Numbered from the stretch's first letter, positions 52,821 through 62,462 are shown. The stretch: DNA of 64,000 nucleotides from Aquisphaera insulae (GCF_011064615.1 NZ_JAALJH010000016.1:57080-121079); one strand, 5' to 3'. Notes: generated by a model not told the origin, from the sequence alone. Translations and numbers: made by a program.

Positions 52821-54027
52821 GCCACTTCTCGAGAACGTGCCGGGAATCTGGATCACCGATGATACCGACAAGGCACTCCGAAGGCGCGTGGGCTTCACCC
52901 CGAATCTCGGGAGGGGGGCCCGGGGCGCCGGCCCTCGCCTCGATCGTCGTGGAAGGGCAGCGATCGGACGTGACGTTGTCCTCCTGGAGGAGGCCGCCGA
53001 ATTGGCTCCGTTCGTTATCTCGCGGTTCCGTGGCGTCGATCGTAAGTCCTGGTTTAACAAAGACTTGGTTGTCTTTCTCTGGTGCGGACGTCGCCGCGTT
53101 TTCGTCGCTCGCGGGGCTTGCCACCGGCCGGGACGCCGCTCGAAGCCGGCAGAGCTCGTCGAGCACCACCATCAACTCCCGGCTCATCGCCGCGATTTCC
53201 CGCCGCGGCCCCTCGAGCTCGGCTTCGGCGAGGAAGGCCGCGGCCTCGTCACCACCGGACTCTTCCGCACGACCGTCCAGGGCCTCGATCCGCCCGAGCT
53301 CGTCGTCGATGACCCGCAGCAGGAACGTCCAGGCCGCATCAGCCGACTTCGGTGGCAGCCCCAGCTCGCGCCAGGAGAGCGACTCGACCAGGAACGCCTC
53401 CGATCCTCGAGCGTTCTCCCTGGCCGAGGCGAAGTACGCCTCGCAGCCGGCCATGCCCTTCGGATCGAGCGCATTGCAGGCCCGGAAGACGGCGTTGATC
53501 AGGGGATCGATCGTCGTGTCCCAGGAGTCGCCGCCGAGGAATCGCACGAACTGGTGCCGCTCGACGAGGCCGATCTCGCCCCCCAGCCGGATCCAGTCGC
53601 GGAGTGTCCGCCAGTGGCCTCGGAGCGTCAGCCGGCCCGCCTCGGTGGTCTCCAGCTCGGCGATGATCGCGGCGGCCTGCTCGCTCGGATCGTCGACCCA
53701 GCCGGTCCACGCCAGGAGTTTTTTCGTGAGGACCTCGACCCGGTCGCGATTGGGTTCGTTCGTCGCGGGCGACCGCTTTCGCGGCCCCTTCGGTTTCGCC
53801 GCAACACCTGCGAGGAAGGCGGATTCCGCCTTCTCCGCCTGCTCGATCTTCCAGGAGAGTTCGGCGGCTTTTGCCAGCAATTCGCGTTCATGATCGCTGG
53901 CACCGAGGCCGGCGTCCCTGAGGTAGTCGGCGGTCTTCCGCTCGATGCCCCGGGAATCCACGCCCCGGGCCTTCGGCAATGCTCTGACCTTCCGACCCCT
54001 CGCCGAGACCTGAACCCTGGTCTTCAT
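52821..54027 (-). CDS. Hypothetical protein with no in-frame stop before the efflux operon
   Basis: A protein-like frame from ATG 54027, about 400 residues up to the HlyD gene, starting MKTRVQVSARGRKVRAL. The first 300 residues have convincing composition: a basic N-terminus, a helical region (ERELLAKAAELSWKIEQAEKAE), a KKLLAWTGWVDDPSEQ segment and helices to about residue 290. Beyond, the sequence is less natural. No stop codon occurs in this frame until the end of the RbbA-like gene at 48937, so the true 3' end is not defined: a frameshift, a lost stop, or a sequencing error is possible. In another minus frame a stop (TAA) occurs at 53015. The end coordinate given is only where the next gene begins. 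Confidence 0.45.
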
Positions 54028-54196
54028 CGCCGGCCGCCCTCGCGTGGGTGCACTGGATGGAGCGCGCGGAATCGCGCGATCGCCTATTCAGTACAATCCC
54101 GAAATGAGGCCGGCCAGTTTCACCGAACTCGAAGAATCGGAGAATTTTCCCCGGAGCTTGCGACCCGGAGGGGCTCGACACGACGTGGGGCCTGGA

Positions 54197-55576
54197 TCAT
54201 CCGGGCCATCGGCCGAGCGGGCAGCGCTCGTGGGCCATCCGGCTCTTGGCCTCGGTGAAGCAGCCGCAGATGCGGCAGCGGAGGCCGGTGTGGTGTTCGC
54301 AGTTGCGGCAGGTCGCAAGCCGAGCGGTCCGCACGTCGGGAGTTGTGGTCTTCAGGCCCGAGGCGATGAACGCCGACATCGCCTTCGTCGCCGAGATGGC
54401 CATGCGGAGCAGGCCGGGCCCGGCCGGGACTCCGCGGGGGAACGGATTGCCCTGAGGCCCGCCGAAGGGGACGGGCTGGAGGGCGGCCCCCTTCTCCCGG
54501 AACTGTCGCCGTTGCTCCTCGAACCAGGCCGCCTCCGGGCGGCCGAGATGGCGAAGCGTCGAGACTGACTCCTCGGCCGCGATTGCCGCCAGGTCCTGTC
54601 GACCCAGATCCGCCAGGGCGATCGCCCGGATCCAGTGGAGCCGCCACTCCTGCTGGCGGTCGCCGAGCTCTCGCGTCGACCGAATCGCCTCGTCCAGGAG
54701 CCCGAGCGCCCCGGCCGGATCGCCAAGATTCGACCGAGCCATGGCCGCTCGCTCGAGGATCAACTTGCGGGAGAACACATCGCCGGACCGCGTGGCGATT
54801 TCATGGGCTGCCTCCAGCGCGGGCAAGGCCTCACGCGGACGACCGGCACCCAGGTAGGCGAGCCCGAGACTCGCCAGGGCGTCGGCCTCGCGTGGGCCGT
54901 CGCCCTGCGTGCGGAAGAGGGTCGCCGCCTGCTTGAGCAGCTCGACGGCCGAAGCAGCCTCCTCGGGGCTGCCGCTGGCCAGGACGGTCCCCAGGTCCGA
55001 CAGGGCGACCGCCTCGCCGAGGCCGTCCCCGCGACGCCTCGCCTCGTCGAGCATCCGGCGAGCGGACTCCGCCGCGGGTGGCTCGGCCAGGCCCGGCGGC
55101 GGCTCCGCCACGTCCGACTTCGCGTCGCCCACGCCTTCGATGAGGAAGATCGCCTCGCCCAGCCGTCGGATCGCGGACGCGCCCGGCCATCGGTCGCGAA
55201 TCGTCGCCTCGTCGAGCGGTGATCCTGCCGCGGACCAGGCGGCGATCAGGTCGGCCCGGCGATGGCCTTGACGCTCCACGGGCGTCCCGTCGGGAAGCTT
55301 CCATCCCGGGCCGTCATCCCGCCCCCGGATCCGGGCCGCGATCCCCCGCAAGAACCCGTCCGACGGCCGCGGGACCACCCGGAAGGCGGAGGCCGGGGCC
55401 CACGCAAGCCCCGCGTCCTGCCCGACGTCCGAGCGGACATCCACGCCGATCCGGTCCCAGGCCCGACCCCCCTCCGCGTCCACGGGGACCCAGAGGACGG
55501 CCCTCCCTTCCGACATGACCGGATCCGCGACGACGCCCTCGGCGAGGGGACGCCCACGCCAGGCAGGATCCACCAT
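54197..55576 (-). CDS. TPR protein with C-terminal zinc-binding motif
   Basis: A 459-residue protein without signal peptide. The N-terminal 180 residues are unclassified; residues about 190-370 are tetratricopeptide-like helical repeats (ADALASLGLAYLGAGRPREAL, MARSNLGDPAGALGLLDEAI, LHWIRAIALADLGRQDLAAI). The end has a Cys-rich zinc-type segment, CRNCEHHTGLRC followed by CGCF, then ERCPLGRW. TPRs mediate protein binding; the zinc end may recruit a partner. The ATG at 55576 gives the best fit and is preceded by a purine-rich run. A palindrome lies 35-60 bases upstream. Confidence 0.8.
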   Translation of the reverse strand: MVDPAWRGRPLAEGVVADPVMSEGRAVLWVPVDAEGGRAWDRIGVDVRSDVGQDAGLAWAPASAFRVVPRPSDGFLRGIAARIRGRDDGPGWKLPDGTPVERQGHRRADLIAAWSAAGSPLDEATIRDRWPGASAIRRLGEAIFLIEGVGDAKSDVAEPPPGLAEPPAAESARRMLDEARRRGDGLGEAVALSDLGTVLASGSPEEAASAVELLKQAATLFRTQGDGPREADALASLGLAYLGAGRPREALPALEAAHEIATRSGDVFSRKLILERAAMARSNLGDPAGALGLLDEAIRSTRELGDRQQEWRLHWIRAIALADLGRQDLAAIAAEESVSTLRHLGRPEAAWFEEQRRQFREKGAALQPVPFGGPQGNPFPRGVPAGPGLLRMAISATKAMSAFIASGLKTTTPDVRTARLATCRNCEHHTGLRCRICGCFTEAKSRMAHERCPLGRWPG

Positions 55577-56137
55577 GACCACCCCCCCCCAGGACGACGA
55601 ACGTATCGTCTCCACGCCATCATTTATCAGGCGTGGACGCTCAAGGAATTGAAAATCGCTGAATGCCTCGAGATCAGCGGTGGTGACGATCGGCGCCCGG
55701 CCTTGCACGCCGCGGCCGTCCAAGCGCCCTCGCCCTCCCCTCGTGAGGATCCCGATCAGGATCCTCCGATCCTGATGGCGCGCCGATATGTCCCGCCCCG
55801 AATGGATTGAAGGGACCCGATGCTCCGCAGCCAAGGATAGGCCCGGTCGGTCGTTTTTTCCAGCCGGATCGGGCTGATCGCCCGAGATCGACGTCCATGC
55901 GACGCAGCCCCTCCCGGACGCCCCGCCTTGAAATCCTTCGAGTGATGGTCTTCCTCGGCTCCGTCTGCAAGCCGACATGGGAGGAAACGCCGCCGCCCGT
56001 GGCCCCGCCGGCCACCGCACTCGCATCCGACGCGACTGCCCGCGGCGCCGAGGCGATGCCCGCCGAACCATGGGGGCCCGTCCGTCGTCTCCCATCGTCT
56101 CGAGATCGGTCCGACGGTAGCGTGCCCGCTCCCTCGA
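55577..56137. other. Intergenic region upstream of the TPR gene
   Basis: About 560 bases without a supported gene. The minus frame of the TPR gene stays open through it but is low-complexity and basic; a plus frame from 55897 has a hydrophobic start (LEILRVMVFLGSVC) but no ribosome site and I do not support it. The palindrome at 55611-55637 is the only regulatory element I see. Confidence 0.4.
55611..55637 (-). promoter_or_regulatory. Palindrome upstream of the TPR gene
   Basis: TCCACGCC (55611-55618) and GGCGTGGA (55630-55637) form an 8-base palindrome around an AT-rich centre (ATCATTTATCA). It lies about 35-60 bases before the TPR gene start, a typical operator position. No T-run follows, so a terminator is unlikely. 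Confidence 0.4.
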
Positions 56138-57022
56138 TCATCGGAGCTTCCCTTCCAGGCTGTGCACGATGTGCTCGGCGAAGACCAGGCCGGCTTTCGG
56201 CAACTCGTCCCGCTTCATGAGGGCGATCTCGGCATCGGCCAGTTGGGGGAGCCTCAGCTCCGCGCGGGCCGGGTGGATCCCCGCCGGGATCATGTTGCTC
56301 GGGAGGATGGTGACGCCCAGGCCGGCTCTCACGGCGGCCAGCGTGCCCGCCAGGCTCGGGCTGGTGTAGCTGATGTGCCAGCTCCGCCTGGCGCGGTCGA
56401 GGGCGGCCAGCGCGCGATCGCGGTAGATGCAGGGCTGCGGCGCGAGCACCAGCGACAGGGGTTGCTCGGCGCGGTAGCCGTCCGCCGCCGCCCAGACCAG
56501 GGGCTCGCGCCAGACCCTGGTGCCGCCCTTGACACGCTGCGGGTCACGCTTGGCCAGGATCACGTCGTAGTCCCCCCTCCGGAAGCCCTCGATCAGGTTG
56601 AGCGTCAGGTCGCAGGACACGTTGAGCTCGACGGCGGGGTGATGCTGCCGAAAGTTCGCCAGGACGTCGGGCAGGTAATGAGTCGCGAAGTCTTCCGGGG
56701 TCCCGAAGCGGATCTCGCCCCGGACGTCCGGCTCTCGCAGCCGGCTGTACGCCTCCCACTGGAGCTGGATCATCCGCCTGGCGTAGCCCAGGAAGAGCTC
56801 CCCCTGCGGGGTCAACGAGACCCTCCGCCCCGATCGGTCGAAGAGCGAGCAGCCGAGCTGCTCCTCGAGCTTCTTGATCTGGAGGCTCAGTGCCGACTGC
56901 GTCCGGTTCACCGTCGCCGCGGCCTGGCCGAATGTCCCCGTGTCGGCGATGGCGATGAAACCCTTGAGCTGCAGGCTGTCGACCTCGAATGGCACGGCAA
57001 GATTCCTATTTGATTTTCTCAT
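56138..57022 (-). CDS. LysR-family regulator, divergent from dabB
   Basis: A 294-residue LTTR. The N-terminal winged HTH is clear: DTGTFGQAAATVNRTQSALSLQIKKLEEQLG (about residues 25-58), then SLFDRSGRRVSLTPQG. The effector domain (about 90-290) has the periplasmic-binding-protein fold. The start at 57022 is supported by AGGA five bases upstream. It is divergent from the dabB-dabA genes with 78 bases between, the classic arrangement in which an LTTR controls its neighbour; here it would respond to inorganic carbon or carbon metabolites. The intergenic region has inverted repeats covering this start. Confidence 0.93.
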   Translation of the reverse strand: MRKSNRNLAVPFEVDSLQLKGFIAIADTGTFGQAAATVNRTQSALSLQIKKLEEQLGCSLFDRSGRRVSLTPQGELFLGYARRMIQLQWEAYSRLREPDVRGEIRFGTPEDFATHYLPDVLANFRQHHPAVELNVSCDLTLNLIEGFRRGDYDVILAKRDPQRVKGGTRVWREPLVWAAADGYRAEQPLSLVLAPQPCIYRDRALAALDRARRSWHISYTSPSLAGTLAAVRAGLGVTILPSNMIPAGIHPARAELRLPQLADAEIALMKRDELPKAGLVFAEHIVHSLEGKLR

Positions 57023-57044
57023 TGGTCCTATGAGAAGAACCAAT
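57016..57044. promoter_or_regulatory. Overlapping inverted repeats, likely LysR operator
   Basis: Two nested repeats: TTCTCAT (57016-57022) with ATGAGAA (57030-57036), and ATTGGT (57021-57026) with ACCAAT (57039-57044), the latter with T and A spaced about as in LTTR boxes. They cover the LysR start codon and lie about 60-80 bases before dabB. Binding would repress the regulator and activate dabB. Confidence 0.55.
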
Positions 57045-57100
57045 TTTACTCATAACACTTCGGGGCATAGACTGCAACGGCTCAAGTGAAAGGAGGGCCC

Positions 57101-58450
57101 ATGATTCTCGAGTCTACGCAATCGGTCTCGCGTCTCTTCAAGGCAGACAGCCTGTCCTGGGTCATGGCGGCGCTGATCGCCTTCGTCGTGGCCAACGTGC
57201 TGGCCTACTCCGGGCGCTACCTGGCCGGCGATCGCAACCAGGGGCGCCACCGGCGGGGCGTGCTGCTGCTCGGCGGCTGCGTGCTGTGCATGGCCTTCGC
57301 CGATCACCTGCTGGTGCTGCTCGCCTCCTGGATGGCCGCCAACCTGCTGCTGGTCCGGCTGATGATCCACAAGGACGACTGGGCCGCCGCACGCAACTCC
57401 GGGCGGCTCGCACTGAAATCCTTCGGCCTCGGTTTCCTGCTCCTCGGGGGCGGATTCTGGCTGCTCGCGGCGAGCACGGGCACCGCGGGAGTTCGCGAGA
57501 TCGCCGCCTCCGCGGTCGATTCGCCCCGGGCCACGGCGGGGCTGGTGCTGATCGCGCTGGCGGCGATGATCCAGTCCGCCGCCTGGCCCTTCCACCGCTG
57601 GCTGACGTCGTCCCTGAACTCGCCGACGCCCGTCTCGGCGTTGATGCATGCCGGGCTGGTCAACGGCGGCGGATTCCTCCTGGTGCGCTTCGCCCCGCTC
57701 TATCTCGCCCGGCCGGCTCTGCTGCAGGCGATCTTCCTCGCCGGGGTCGTCGCGGCGGTCGTCGGCACCTTCTGGAAGCTCCTCCAGGCCGACGTCAAGC
57801 GCATGCTCGCCTGCTCGACGATGGGGCAGATGGGTTTCATGCTCATGCAATGCGGTATGGGCCTGTTCGCTCCCGCCGTCTCTCACCTCTGCTGGCACGG
57901 CCTCTTCAAGGCCTACCTCTTCCTGGGGGCAGGCTCGGCGGTGCACGAGAAGCGGAGGCCGGCCTCCGTCGTCGGCCGGCCGCCCGCGGGTGCCCTGATC
58001 GCCTGCCTGGCGGGCGTGCTGGGCGCCGCGGCGTTCACTCGGGCGAGCGGGATCGGCCTGGGCCTTTCCGACACGTCCTGCATCATGGCCGCGCTGGCCT
58101 TCCTGGCCGCCTCGCAAGTGGCGTGGGGGATGCTGGCGGAGCCCCTGGCCGGGCACCGGGCCGTCCTCGCTCCGCTCGCCGGCCTGGCCTCCGGCGGGCT
58201 GTACGGCCTGAGCGTCCGGGTCGTCGAGATGGCGCTTGCGACAGGCACCGCGGTCGGCCCGCAGCCCCTGGAGGCGCTCCACCTCGCCGGGTTCGGGGTC
58301 ATCGTCCTGATCTGGCTGGGGATGAACCTGGGCCTCGCGACGCGGCTGCAGTCGGCGACCGCCTGGAAGCGGTTGTACGTGGCCGCACTGAACGCCAGTC
58401 AGCCCGATCCTCGAACGATAACCGCCACCCGAACCGCCTACCGATATTGA
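57101..58450 (+). CDS. dabB: DabB-like proton-channel subunit (NuoL/MrpA family)
   Basis: A 449-residue membrane protein of the NADH dehydrogenase ND5/MrpA family, with about a dozen membrane segments. Conserved elements include the WPFHRWLTSSLNSPTPVSALMHAGLVNGG motif group (residues about 165-190) with its Lys/His proton residues, and the FKAYLFLGAGS segment. Here it is the energy subunit of the DAB inorganic-carbon pump, as it is followed 11 bases later by dabA. AAGGAGGG stands before the ATG at 57101; an earlier GTG in frame is less likely. Confidence 0.92.
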   Translation: MILESTQSVSRLFKADSLSWVMAALIAFVVANVLAYSGRYLAGDRNQGRHRRGVLLLGGCVLCMAFADHLLVLLASWMAANLLLVRLMIHKDDWAAARNSGRLALKSFGLGFLLLGGGFWLLAASTGTAGVREIAASAVDSPRATAGLVLIALAAMIQSAAWPFHRWLTSSLNSPTPVSALMHAGLVNGGGFLLVRFAPLYLARPALLQAIFLAGVVAAVVGTFWKLLQADVKRMLACSTMGQMGFMLMQCGMGLFAPAVSHLCWHGLFKAYLFLGAGSAVHEKRRPASVVGRPPAGALIACLAGVLGAAAFTRASGIGLGLSDTSCIMAALAFLAASQVAWGMLAEPLAGHRAVLAPLAGLASGGLYGLSVRVVEMALATGTAVGPQPLEALHLAGFGVIVLIWLGMNLGLATRLQSATAWKRLYVAALNASQPDPRTITATRTAYRY

Positions 58451-58461
58451 AAGGGATCTCG

Positions 58462-60699
58462 ATGAACGCCGTCCTGAAATCGAAACCCGAGACGAGCCTG
58501 CTGCCGACTCCCAGTGACCCCCTGACCGTGGACGGGCTCGTCGCCCGGGCGTCGGACGTGGTGGCCCCGGTCTGGCCCCTGAAGACCTTCATCGCCGTCA
58601 ACCCGCTCCAGGGCCTCGAGGACCGGCCCTTCGAGCAGGCGGTGCTCGAATCCGCGCGGCACCAGGCCATCCCCGGCCCCGGCGCCAAGGCCGCCGAGGC
58701 GGTGAATCGCGAGCTGATCAAGTGGTGCGCGGCCTTCTTCGACGAGGGCCAGGCCACGATCCCCATGCCGAACCGCCACCTCGGCCTGTACCGGACCTTC
58801 GCCGACCTCGCTCGGTATGACCGAGGGCTGCGTGGCCGCGGCCCGGCCGGCGCGATCCTCGACTCGCTGCCCGCGTCGGCGGAGGAGGCCATCGCGGAGT
58901 GCCTCGGCCGGCTGAGGATCCCGAAGGGCCACCGCGAGGAGTTCATCCGCCGGGCGCTCGCGATGCTGCCCGGCTGGTCGGGTTACGTGAAGTGGTACGA
59001 ACGCTGGCAACGCCCGGGCCCTCGCGCCGATCGCCCCGCGACCCTGGTCGATTATGTCGCCGTCCGGCTGGTGCTGACCTGCCTGCTGGGTCCGGAAGCC
59101 GGCCCGTCGGAAGAGATGTCCCCCAAGGCACCTGCCTGGCTCGCGGGGCTCCCCGCCGCCGAGGCGCGATACCGCGAGAGCCTCCTCGCCCGGCTACGGC
59201 CACGGACGCCGGACCTCTCCTCCGGCGAGCGCAGTCGGCCCGCCGCCCAGCTGGCCTTCTGCATCGACGTGCGCTCGGAGCCCCTCCGGAGGGCCATCGA
59301 GGCGCAGGGCCGGTATGAGACCCTGGGCTTCGCCGGATTCTTCGGCTTGCCCGTGCGGGTCGGGGGATACGGCGAGGAGCCCCACGACTCATGCCCGGTC
59401 CTCCTCAGGCCCGCCCACGAAGTCTGCGAGCACCCGGCGGATGCCGATCCGGGGCGCGTCCGCAGGCACGACCGCGGCAGGTCCCTGCTGCGGCTGCCGG
59501 CCGCCTGCTATCGATGGCTCAAGTACAACTTCGCCACCCCGTTCGCCCTGGTGGAGATCCTGGGACCCTGGCTTGGCCTGCGCTTGCTTGCCCGGACATT
59601 CGCACCGTCCCTCGCGTCGGAATTCGCCGAGTCCGCTGGCTCCGCGGTGGCGCCCCCGCTCGCGACGGAGCCGGCGCTCGATGCGATCAGCCTGGAGCAG
59701 CGTGCCGCCTACGGGGAAGGGGCCCTGCGCATGATGGGGCTCACCCAGAACCTGGCCCCGCTGGTGGTCTTCTGCGGCCACGGCAGCCGCACCAGCAACA
59801 ACGCCTACGCATCCGCCCTCGACTGCGGCGCGTGCGGAGGCCATCACGGCGGGCCGAACGCGCGGATCCTCGCCGCCATCCTGAACGACCCGCGGGTGCG
59901 GACCATCCTCGATGACCGCGGGCTACCGATCCCCCGCGACACGATTTTCCTCGCGGGCGAGCACAACACCACCACCGACCGGGTCGAGCTGTATCGGCCC
60001 CGCGACGTCGATGACGGTCGTCGTCGGGAGATCGAGAGCCTCATCCAGGATCTCGCGATCGCCGGAGCGAGGAACGCGCGAGGCCGATGTCAGGCACTCG
60101 GGCAGCCCGCTGCCGGGCCCGAATCGGCCGAACGCGCGGCCCGACGCCGGAGCGCCGATTGGGCGGAGGTCCGGCCCGAATGGGGGTTGGCACGCAACGC
60201 CGCGTTCATCGTCGGCCCGCGCGAGCTGACCCGAGCCGTGGACCTGGAAGGCCGCTGCTTCCTGCACTCCTACGACTGGGAGTCGGATGAGGACGGTCGA
60301 TTCCTGACCACCATCCTCACGGCCCCGATGGTGGTGGCGCAATGGATCAACAGCCAGTACCTCTTCTCGACGCTCGATAACGTGGCCTACGGGAGCGGCA
60401 GCAAGGTGACGCAGAACGTCACCGGCAAGATCGGCGTCACGCAAGGGAACGCCAGCGACCTTATGCACGGGCTGCCGCTGCAGTCGGTCCACCTGTCCGA
60501 CGACCGGCCTCAGCACGAGCCGCTGCGCCTGCTGACGGTGGTCCTCGCGCCTCGCGAGAGGCTCGACGCGATCATCCGGGGCCAGGAGGTCCTGCGGAAG
60601 CTCTTCGGCAACGGCTGGGTCACGCTCGCCTGCCTGGAGCCCGCCGAGGGACAGGCCTACCTGCTGACGCGCGACCTGACCTGGGAGAGGGCCCAGTGA
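58462..60699 (+). CDS. dabA: DabA-like inorganic carbon transporter subunit (DUF2309)
   Basis: A 745-residue DUF2309/UPF0753 protein, a carbonic-anhydrase-like partner of DabB. The zinc ligands fit the family: Cys267 and Asp269 in FCIDVRSE, His440 in CGHGS, and Cys455 in DCGACGG; the H-to-C spacing of 15 residues matches that of the family. It would trap CO2 as bicarbonate in the cytoplasm, driven by the proton current through DabB. The start at 58462 follows AAAGGGA and lies 11 bases after dabB, so both are one transcript. Confidence 0.95.
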   Translation: MNAVLKSKPETSLLPTPSDPLTVDGLVARASDVVAPVWPLKTFIAVNPLQGLEDRPFEQAVLESARHQAIPGPGAKAAEAVNRELIKWCAAFFDEGQATIPMPNRHLGLYRTFADLARYDRGLRGRGPAGAILDSLPASAEEAIAECLGRLRIPKGHREEFIRRALAMLPGWSGYVKWYERWQRPGPRADRPATLVDYVAVRLVLTCLLGPEAGPSEEMSPKAPAWLAGLPAAEARYRESLLARLRPRTPDLSSGERSRPAAQLAFCIDVRSEPLRRAIEAQGRYETLGFAGFFGLPVRVGGYGEEPHDSCPVLLRPAHEVCEHPADADPGRVRRHDRGRSLLRLPAACYRWLKYNFATPFALVEILGPWLGLRLLARTFAPSLASEFAESAGSAVAPPLATEPALDAISLEQRAAYGEGALRMMGLTQNLAPLVVFCGHGSRTSNNAYASALDCGACGGHHGGPNARILAAILNDPRVRTILDDRGLPIPRDTIFLAGEHNTTTDRVELYRPRDVDDGRRREIESLIQDLAIAGARNARGRCQALGQPAAGPESAERAARRRSADWAEVRPEWGLARNAAFIVGPRELTRAVDLEGRCFLHSYDWESDEDGRFLTTILTAPMVVAQWINSQYLFSTLDNVAYGSGSKVTQNVTGKIGVTQGNASDLMHGLPLQSVHLSDDRPQHEPLRLLTVVLAPRERLDAIIRGQEVLRKLFGNGWVTLACLEPAEGQAYLLTRDLTWERAQ

Positions 60700-60751
60700 G
60701 GGGGCACCGCCTTACGCCGGCACCCGAGTGCCGATGACGACCAGGCACGCG

Positions 60752-60776
60752 AGATCCACGCGACCGGCGTGGATCT
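60752..60776 (+). terminator. Hairpin after dabA
   Basis: AGATCCACGC (60752-60761) and GCGTGGATCT (60767-60776) form a perfect 10-base stem with a 5-base loop, 52 bases after the dabA stop. The following TCGCTTCG has few T residues, but the position suggests transcript termination. The interval up to 61014 has no other feature I can support. Confidence 0.6.
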
Positions 60777-61014
60777 TCGCTTCGCCCCGACGGATCGGAG
60801 TGCCGGACCTCCGGGGCGGCCCGGAAGGAGCGATGAATGCGTGGCGAGATCCGCTAAACCGACCGATTCGAGGCGTTCGTTCGACACCGGGGCGGGAGTG
60901 ATGCTTGCATGAAGCGATCGTTTCCGGGCCGGCCCGCCATCGGGGTTCACTCTTCCGGTACAATTTCATAACTCGAAGACCGGCGCCAGGTCGGGACGAA
61001 GCCCCGACTCGAAA

Positions 61015-61090
61015 CGCGTATCGGTGGCCACGCGTATCGGTGTCCACGTATCGGTGGCCACGTATCGGTGGCCACACGTATCGGTGGCCA
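61015..61090. repeat. Tandem array of CGTATCGGTGGCCA, five copies
   Basis: Five tandem units of 14-16 bases share CGTATCGGTGGCCA; one has TGTCCA instead of TGGCCA, and some units have an extra CG or CA. The array lies 265 bases beyond the 3' end of the RAYT gene. The reverse complement of this unit (GGCCACCGATAC) resembles the unit (GGCCATCGATCC) of the array on the other side of that gene. Confidence 0.85.
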
Positions 61091-61355
61091 GGCACCCAAT
61101 TGGAGTGGTTTGGGTAAGGCAGGGAGGATAGTGGTTCGCTCGGGACGGGGCTTTCGTCGCCTGATTCGATGTGACACGTTCAACGAACGAGGGAACGGGG
61201 CTGACGACGCGAGGTGTCGGCGGGCGCGGAGCGATTCGGAGCCGATCGCGGGAGTTGCATGACCTCGGGATGGGATCAGATGAGGACGGGGTGCGAGGCA
61301 TCGAGGCCGGGGGCCTTCATCGCCCAAGCCGGAGGAGGGCACGACGATGGGGCAC

Positions 61356-62462
61356 TCAGAGGCCGGCCGCGAGACTCAATGGGCCGGGTGCGGATGGCGC
61401 AGGGCGGGGCCTTGCCGGGGCCGGCCGACGTGGCGGCCGCGCGGGCTGTTCGCGGCCCAGCCGGATTGGTGGCCGCGGGCGGCTGAGGGCCCCGAGCATC
61501 TCTTGCCAGTGCAACCCATCCCGGCCGAGGCGGACGAAGATCGACTCCGCCTCCCGCGTCAAGGACACCTTGCCGGGCCGCTCAGGCCGGGCCGCGATGT
61601 CGACCAGCCGCAGGTGGCAGGCCAGAGTGTAACCCGGCACCAGGCCGTACCGGCCCCCCGGCACGCCGGGATCATCTGTCGGCAAGAGCCACAGGCCATC
61701 CTCATGGTGGCGGTCGTTGGCGGCGGTCGCGGTCATCGGGGCCTCAATCGCGGTCACCGGGGCCTCGGTCGCGGTCGCGATCACTCGGTCCTCGCCCGGG
61801 TTCTCGATCGCGGCCACCGTGCCCTCGGTCGCGTCTCGCGACTTCGCATGGTCGAGCCGCGTCCGGAGGGAGGTGTGCTCGGCCTCCTCGGGGGTTGCCG
61901 CGACGCCGGCGGCGAACGGGTTGAGGTCGATGTAGACGGCGACGGCCAGGAGGGCCTCCTCATCGCGGACGGCCATGCTGCGGAAGCGGCCCTCCCAGAA
62001 GGCGCCGGTGCAGCCGTCCTCGCGGTTGGCCAGGCGTGCCAGCGGCTCCTTCAGGCACTTCATGAACCAGCCGAGGTCCGCCAGCCGCCCGCGGATGGTC
62101 GCGACCCAGGCGGCATCGGCGGCGAGCGTCCGGGCCCGATCCTTCGAGGCGGGCAGCGGCCGGCCCTGGACGTCGCGGATCGGGAAGAGGGTCAGCCAGC
62201 GTCGCGCGACCTCCTCGGCCGACCACGCCGAGGCGAGCGGGGAGTCGAGCCTCAGCAGCAGGTGGAGATGGTTGTCCATCACCGCGAAGCCGCCGCAATC
62301 GACGGCGAAGAGCCCGACGAGTTCGCGGAGGCGGTCGACGATCCAATCCTTGCGATGCCCGCCGCCCTCGCCGCAAAGCCGGGCACGTCGGACGCACCGT
62401 GAGATGCAGTGATACCAGGGCGTGACCGACTCATCGACGAGCCGGGAGCGCGGCGTGGCCAT
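61356..62462 (-). CDS. RAYT-type (REP-associated) tyrosine transposase, Y1_Tnp family
   Basis: A 368-residue protein of the IS200/RAYT superfamily. The HUH-type motif is NHLHLLL (His65 and His67) in FAVMDNHLHLLLRL; upstream the YHCISRCVRRARLC start matches RAYT proteins, and YIDLNP carries Tyr177, a candidate nucleophile. The C-terminal 120 residues are unusual for the family, with repeated EAPVTAI-like acidic and Pro-rich stretches. The start is an ATG at 62462. It is flanked by repeat arrays inverted relative to each other, the expected context for a REP-processing enzyme. Confidence 0.9.
   Translation of the reverse strand: MATPRSRLVDESVTPWYHCISRCVRRARLCGEGGGHRKDWIVDRLRELVGLFAVDCGGFAVMDNHLHLLLRLDSPLASAWSAEEVARRWLTLFPIRDVQGRPLPASKDRARTLAADAAWVATIRGRLADLGWFMKCLKEPLARLANREDGCTGAFWEGRFRSMAVRDEEALLAVAVYIDLNPFAAGVAATPEEAEHTSLRTRLDHAKSRDATEGTVAAIENPGEDRVIATATEAPVTAIEAPMTATAANDRHHEDGLWLLPTDDPGVPGGRYGLVPGYTLACHLRLVDIAARPERPGKVSLTREAESIFVRLGRDGLHWQEMLGALSRPRPPIRLGREQPARPPRRPAPARPRPAPSAPGPLSLAAGL

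Noticed and set aside
55897..56220. Small plus-strand frame with hydrophobic start
   Set aside because: No ribosome site, Arg/Pro-rich remainder, and it runs into the convergent LysR gene.
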